Shown here: piece after piece, positions 60,464 to 64,000 of the stretch | How the letters are laid out: each line of letters opens with the position of its first letter | Position numbering within the stretch: the stretch's first letter is position 1 | Origin: Aquipseudomonas alcaligenes_A | Lineage (GTDB): Bacteria > Pseudomonadota > Gammaproteobacteria > Pseudomonadales > Pseudomonadaceae | Length of the DNA: 64,000 bases | Strand: one strand, 5' to 3' | Assembly: GCA_048595745.1 (NCBI GenBank) | Contig: CP184361.1 | Made by a program: the position numbers and the translations under genes | The notes under the pieces: model-generated | What the model was told of the DNA's origin: nothing | The model's database searches: none | The model's input: only the letters and a program-made list of their open reading frames with translations

Positions 60464-60480
60464 TGAAAAAAATAATTCAT
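60464..60480. promoter_or_regulatory. Candidate RpiR operator 1 (TGAAAAAAATAATTCAT)
   Basis: TGAAAAAAATAATTCAT contains an inverted TGAA-N8-TTCA and matches, with one difference, the copy at 60619. It sits in the AT-rich divergent gap 60302-60697 between the binding-protein gene and the cyanophycinase gene. That gap has no gene. Confidence 0.45.
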
Positions 60481-60608
60481 CTTGGTGTGCGTTGGTGTAA
60501 GCCTCTGAATAGACGGTTTTCGGCTTTATAAGCTGATCGAATGGTTATGAAAGGAGGTCGACTCGGGGCTTGTCGAAGGAAATGGCTTGATATACAAGAT
60601 TTCAAAAA

Positions 60609-60636
60609 TATGATTTCTTGAAAAAAATAAATCATA
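60609..60636. promoter_or_regulatory. Candidate RpiR operator 2 within an 8-bp inverted repeat
   Basis: TATGATTT (60609-60616) and AAATCATA (60629-60636) form a perfect inverted repeat. The right part TGAAAAAAATAAATCAT (60619-60635) repeats the site at 60464. It is 62 bases before the cyanophycinase start, a suitable operator position. Confidence 0.5.
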
Positions 60637-60697
60637 TCGAGCGCTGCCCAGGCAGCCGACGAAAGCCCGTATTCATCAGAACAAGAGCAACAAGAAC

Positions 60698-62470
60698 ATG
60701 AGAATGCACGCTAAATCCGGCGCCTTGCTCGCCGCCCTGATCCTGGCTGGCCATGCCGCGCCAGTCCTGGCCGAAGGCCACCTGCTGGCCGTCGGCGGCA
60801 TGCTGCGGGCCAGCAACAGCGAGGTCTACGAGAAGCTCATCGAGCTGGCCGGCGGCCGCCAGCAGGCGCGCATCGCCATCATGCCAACGGCCAGCGGCAG
60901 CCTGGGTTCGAGCAAGCGCTTCCAGGCCGAGCTGCAGGCCCTGGGCGTGCCGGCCGAGCGCATCAGCATCGTCGGCATCGACAAGCAGAACTACCAGAAC
61001 ACCATGAACGATGCGGCCGTGCTCAAGCCACTGACCGAGGCCAGCGCCGTGTGGTTCGTCGGCGGCGATCAGGCGCGCATCGCTCGCGCCCTGTACAACG
61101 CTGACGGCAGCGAGTCGCTGACCCTCAAGGCGGTGCGTGGCGTGTTCGATCGTGGTGGCGTGGTGGCCGGTACCAGCGCCGGGGCGAGCATTCTCGGCGC
61201 CACCATGCCCACCGCCTATGGCGTGGTGATGGACACCCTGGACTTCGGTGTGGCAGCCAGGGCCGACCAGCGCGGCACGGCGCTGCTCAAGGGCGCGGGC
61301 CTGTTCAAGGCCGGCATCATCGACCAGCACTTCGACCAGATCGAGGAAACCAGCACCGGCCGTGCCGCGCGCATGGCCAGCTACCTGGTCGGCCAGCAGC
61401 CGGCGCGTGGTTTCGGTCTGGATACCAATACCGCGCTCTGGGTCCAGCCCGGCGGCCAGCTGCAGGTGCTCGGCGAGGGCTACCTGACGGTGATGGATGC
61501 CGCCGAGGCGCGCAAGGAATTCGGCCTGTATGGCACGCGCCTGGAAAACGTGCGCCTGGCCATGCTTGGCGACGGCGATCGCTACGACCTGAACAGCGGG
61601 CGCATCCAGCCGGCGGACGGCAAGGAAGTGATCAGCGCCGGCAACGAGTACCTGGTGGGCAACCAGCTGCTCACTGACCTGTCGGCGGTCTCCGCCATCT
61701 CGCGCGCGGTGCTTTATGGCCTGGCCGACAACACCGCCACCCGCCAGGTCGGCCTGATGACCCGCTACAACCCGGCCAACGGCTACCACTATGGCTACCG
61801 CTTCGTGTTCAGCGAGGCGCCGGGCTTCCAGGCCCACAGCCGCTTCCACGATTCGCTGACCAACTACACGGTGCAGAACGTGCGCCTGGACATTGCCCCG
61901 GTGGATGCCTTCCTCGGCGACCCGGCGCGCAGCAGCCCGAGCGATGCCGCCGCCAGCCGCTGGCCCGACGCCGTGCGGGCGGTGGCCTTCCGTGGCCTGA
62001 TGACCAGCGACGCCGCCAACCGCTTCGAGCCCAAACGCGCCCTGACCCGCTATGAGCTGGCCAACGCGCTGCAGATGACCCTGGCCGCCGAGCCGGCGCT
62101 GGACAAGCTGCCGAAACTGGCCGACGTGCCCGCCGAGCATCCGCTGCGCGAGCAGATCGAGGTGGTCGTGTCCAATGGTTGGCTGCAGGCCGGCGGGCGC
62201 TTCGACGGTGAGCGCGCGGTCAGCCGCGGCGAATGGGCACTGGCCTGCAAGGCATTGGTCGAGCGCTTCCGCCGCGCGCCGCTGCAGCGCCGGGCCAGCC
62301 TCAGCGATGTTGGTGGGTTGCCGGCGCCGATGGCCGAGGCGGCCGCCCTGCTGGTTGGCGAAGGCTGGCTCGAAGCCGCCGATGGGCGCTTCGAGCCCGA
62401 GCGCCCGCTGACCCGCGAGGAAGCGGCCCACAGTCTGGCGCGCCTGATCGGCCTCGCCCAGTCCACCTGA
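60698..62470 (+). CDS. cphE: Secreted cyanophycinase with three SLH-like repeats (CphE-type)
   Basis: This is an extracellular serine exopeptidase of the S51 family that releases beta-Asp-Arg dipeptides from cyanophycin, 590 aa. Signal peptide MRMHAKSGALLAALILAGHAAPVLA (start 60698, or the ATG at 60704) indicates export. The catalytic domain (about 27-300) carries the nucleophile Ser160 in GTSAGAS, preceded by VWFVGGDQARI. A middle domain (about 300-420) follows. The C-terminal 170 residues form three SLH-like repeats (FRGLMTSDAANRFEPKRALTRYE; GWLQAGGRFDGERAVSRGE; GWLEAADGRFEPERPLTREE). Pseudomonas CphE enzymes are known. Three SLH repeats on one are unusual to my knowledge. An OprD porin and a small protein follow. 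Confidence 0.88.
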   Translation: MRMHAKSGALLAALILAGHAAPVLAEGHLLAVGGMLRASNSEVYEKLIELAGGRQQARIAIMPTASGSLGSSKRFQAELQALGVPAERISIVGIDKQNYQNTMNDAAVLKPLTEASAVWFVGGDQARIARALYNADGSESLTLKAVRGVFDRGGVVAGTSAGASILGATMPTAYGVVMDTLDFGVAARADQRGTALLKGAGLFKAGIIDQHFDQIEETSTGRAARMASYLVGQQPARGFGLDTNTALWVQPGGQLQVLGEGYLTVMDAAEARKEFGLYGTRLENVRLAMLGDGDRYDLNSGRIQPADGKEVISAGNEYLVGNQLLTDLSAVSAISRAVLYGLADNTATRQVGLMTRYNPANGYHYGYRFVFSEAPGFQAHSRFHDSLTNYTVQNVRLDIAPVDAFLGDPARSSPSDAAASRWPDAVRAVAFRGLMTSDAANRFEPKRALTRYELANALQMTLAAEPALDKLPKLADVPAEHPLREQIEVVVSNGWLQAGGRFDGERAVSRGEWALACKALVERFRRAPLQRRASLSDVGGLPAPMAEAAALLVGEGWLEAADGRFEPERPLTREEAAHSLARLIGLAQST

Positions 62471-62557
62471 GTCATACCGGATTACGCGGAAATCGCCCCG
62501 TCACGGCGGGGCGAAACGGGCAGCTCATGCCCGCGCAATGCCCAACGAGAGTGAGCC

Positions 62558-62881
62558 ATGCAACTGAATCACCTGGAGATCTTCGCCCTGGACAAGCTGC
62601 TGCAGGACCGCCCGCCGGTGGCTGAGGCCCTGTTCGACGACAGCACTCGCGTGCTGGAGCGGGTCGAGACGCCGGCCGGTTTCTACGCCGTGATCGACCT
62701 GCAGCGCGACCTGCGCGATGTCGGCGGGCTGGCCGAGCGGGAGTGGCGTTTCCGCCTGAAGCGGCAGAAAAGCGCGGGTTATTTCGTCTGCTGGCCGGAC
62801 GGCGATTCGCGCCTGTGCCTGGAGGCGGTGATCAACAGGGGCGCACGTCCACCGGTGCTGACGCCGGAACTCTTTGTCTGA
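62558..62881 (+). CDS. Small protein of unknown function between cphE and oprD
   Basis: This is a 107-aa cytoplasmic-looking protein with no signal peptide or TM segment. It reads MQLNHLEIFALDKLLQDRPP and continues with alternating beta/helix-like stretches (ETPAGFYAVIDLQRDLRDV, REWRFRLKRQKSAGYFVCW). The gene is preceded by a purine-rich region with GAGAG and lies in the same orientation as cphE and the porin. No family is recognised. The neighbours suggest a role in dipeptide use, but that is only context. Confidence 0.75.
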   Translation: MQLNHLEIFALDKLLQDRPPVAEALFDDSTRVLERVETPAGFYAVIDLQRDLRDVGGLAEREWRFRLKRQKSAGYFVCWPDGDSRLCLEAVINRGARPPVLTPELFV

Positions 62882-62899
62882 CCGGGCAAAAACCAGAAA

Positions 62900-62914
62900 G
62901 GGCCGCAACGGCCC
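62900..62914 (+). promoter_or_regulatory. Short hairpin between the small gene and oprD
   Basis: GGGCCG-CAA-CGGCCC forms a 6-bp stem 28 bases before the porin start. It has no U-run, so it is not a clear terminator. It might tune porin translation or mark a processing site. Confidence 0.3.
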
Positions 62915-62942
62915 GCCAACACACCCAAAAACGGAGTAAGGC

Positions 62943-64000
62943 ATGAACCTTGTGAAACTGAGCTGTCTCGCACTGGCGGTCGCGGCCGCCAGCACCCAGC
63001 TGGCCATGGCCGGGCAGGCCGACGCCAAGGGCTTTATCGAAGACAGTGAGCTGAACCTGCTGAACCGCAACTACTACTTCAACCGCGACTTCAAGAACAA
63101 GCCGGGCAGCCAGAGCTACCGCGAGGAGTGGGCGCATGGCGTGATGGCGGAGTACGCCTCCGGCTTCACCCAGGGCACCGTCGGCTTCGGCGCCGATGCC
63201 TACGGCTACATGGGCATCAAGCTGGACAGCGGCCGTGGCCGTACCGGCACCGGCCTGCTGCCGGTCAGCGACGAAGGTCGTGCCCAGGATGAATACGGCG
63301 AGGCCGGCGGCGCGGCCAAACTGCGCATCTCCGAAACCGTGCTGAAGTATGGCGAGATGCGTACCGAGGCGCCGGTATTCGCCACCTCGCACAGCCGCCT
63401 GCTGCCGGAAACCGCCACCGGCTTCCACGTTGCCAGCGACGAGATCGACGGCCTGGCTCTGGAGGCTGGTCACTTCACTGCCTACAACAATCGCAACTCG
63501 ACCAACAGCGACGACGAGCTGCTGGTCAACTACGGCAGTGGTGAAGCGGGCAAGACCATCGACTTCGCCGGCGGCTGGTACAGCGTCAACGACGACCTCA
63601 GCCTGGGCCTCTATGCCTCGCGCTTCGAGGACACCTGGAACCAGTACTACGGCAACCTCAACTACACCCTCGGCATCAGCGAAGGGCAGAGCCTGAACTT
63701 CGACCTCAACCTGTACCGCACCAGCGATACCGGCGATGCCCTGCAGGGTGACATCGACAACACCACCTACAGCCTGGCGGCCACCTATGGCCTGGGTTCG
63801 CACTCGATCCTGCTGGCCTACCAGCGCGTCAACGGCGACACCCCGTTCGACTACGTGGGTGGCGACTCGATCTTCCTTGCCAACTCCATGCAGTACTCCG
63901 ACTTCAACGCGCCCAACGAGAAGTCCTGGCGCATCGGCTACGGCTATGACTGGGCCGGCCTGGGCATCCCCGGCCTGACCACCAAGGTCACCTACGTCAA
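62943..64000 (+). CDS. OprD-family outer-membrane porin (3' end outside window)
   Basis: This is an outer-membrane porin of the OprD family, which takes up amino acids and dipeptides in Pseudomonas. The first 352 residues are present and the gene runs off the window. The signal peptide is MNLVKLSCLALAVAAASTQLAMA. The mature part begins GFIEDSELNLLNRNYYFNRDF, the conserved OprD N-terminus, followed by alternating beta strands (QGTVGFGADAYGYMGIKLDSG). The start at 62943 follows GGAG. Position after cphE suggests uptake of the beta-Asp-Arg product, as in known OprD dipeptide porins. Confidence 0.93.
   Translation, partial: MNLVKLSCLALAVAAASTQLAMAGQADAKGFIEDSELNLLNRNYYFNRDFKNKPGSQSYREEWAHGVMAEYASGFTQGTVGFGADAYGYMGIKLDSGRGRTGTGLLPVSDEGRAQDEYGEAGGAAKLRISETVLKYGEMRTEAPVFATSHSRLLPETATGFHVASDEIDGLALEAGHFTAYNNRNSTNSDDELLVNYGSGEAGKTIDFAGGWYSVNDDLSLGLYASRFEDTWNQYYGNLNYTLGISEGQSLNFDLNLYRTSDTGDALQGDIDNTTYSLAATYGLGSHSILLAYQRVNGDTPFDYVGGDSIFLANSMQYSDFNAPNEKSWRIGYGYDWAGLGIPGLTTKVTYV

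Noticed and set aside
60632..62431. A 599-residue minus-strand frame opposite the cyanophycinase gene
   Set aside because: It is antisense shadow rich in Gln/His/Ala. The plus strand has a signal peptide, catalytic motif and SLH-like repeats.
62494..62513. CGCCCCG/CGGGGCG hairpin after the cyanophycinase gene as a terminator
   Set aside because: The stem is plausible but no U-run follows, so a terminator call is not supported.

Overview
The window looks like a chromosomal segment of a GC-rich Pseudomonas. The evidence is a P. aeruginosa-like gene order at the left end (coaE-pilD-pilC-pilB / pilA, nadC, a DUF1631 gene, ampD-ampE, chemoreceptor), Pseudomonas-type ureEFG, desT/desCB and AmiE proteins, an OprD-family porin, and several families of short intergenic palindromes. 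Two tandem pilins and an extracellular CphE-type cyanophycinase suggest the stutzeri / alcaligenes / anguilliseptica side of the genus. That species-level placement is inference.

Layout. 1-5.4 kb: type IV pilus assembly genes (minus strand) divergent from two tandem pilin genes, followed by the remains of a tRNA. 5.4-13.6 kb: nadC, DUF1631, ampDE, a ROK sugar kinase and a chemoreceptor. 13.6-28.3 kb: tatD, then a two-component system whose sensor is an NCS1-type transporter fused to a hybrid histidine kinase. Divergent from it is an amide-utilisation cluster: a five-gene branched-chain/urea/amide-type ABC transporter, fmdA, fmdB, aliphatic amidase amiE and the AAA+ gene amiB. 28.4-36.7 kb: rhlE, a four-gene signalling operon (PotD-like binding protein, diguanylate cyclase, REC-CheC, PAS), mscS, a LOG-family gene and a family-3-like binding protein. 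36.7-42.2 kb: ureE-F-G-hupE, then desT divergent from desC-desB. 42.2-49.6 kb: a small secreted protein, a UPF0104 membrane protein, a YdeP-like molybdoenzyme with FdhD, a LysR regulator and a sodium:solute symporter. 50-56.3 kb: a histidine-utilisation cluster hutI-hutG-hutU-hutH-hutC with two HutC-like operators. 56.3-58 kb: an ABC-2 exporter pair. 58.5-64 kb: a likely cyanophycin/dipeptide island with an RpiR regulator, an amino-acid binding protein, a cyanophycinase carrying three SLH-like repeats, a small unknown protein and an OprD porin cut by the window end.

How it fits together. Much of the window handles organic nitrogen: amides and probably urea (13.6-28 kb), urease maturation (37-39 kb), histidine (50-56 kb) and cyanophycin/Asp-Arg (58-64 kb). 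The most interesting part is the amide cluster. The classical amiC/amiR/amiS are absent. In their place stand the transporter-kinase fusion, its LuxR-type partner and a 16-bp motif (TACGTCA-N5-CGTA) found twice before the ABC operon and once before fmdA. Almost every gap in that operon also carries a palindromic repeat pair. Second in interest are the PotD-like/diguanylate cyclase operon, reminiscent of NspS-MbaA, and the SLH-bearing cyanophycinase island with repeated TGAA-N8-TTCA motifs.
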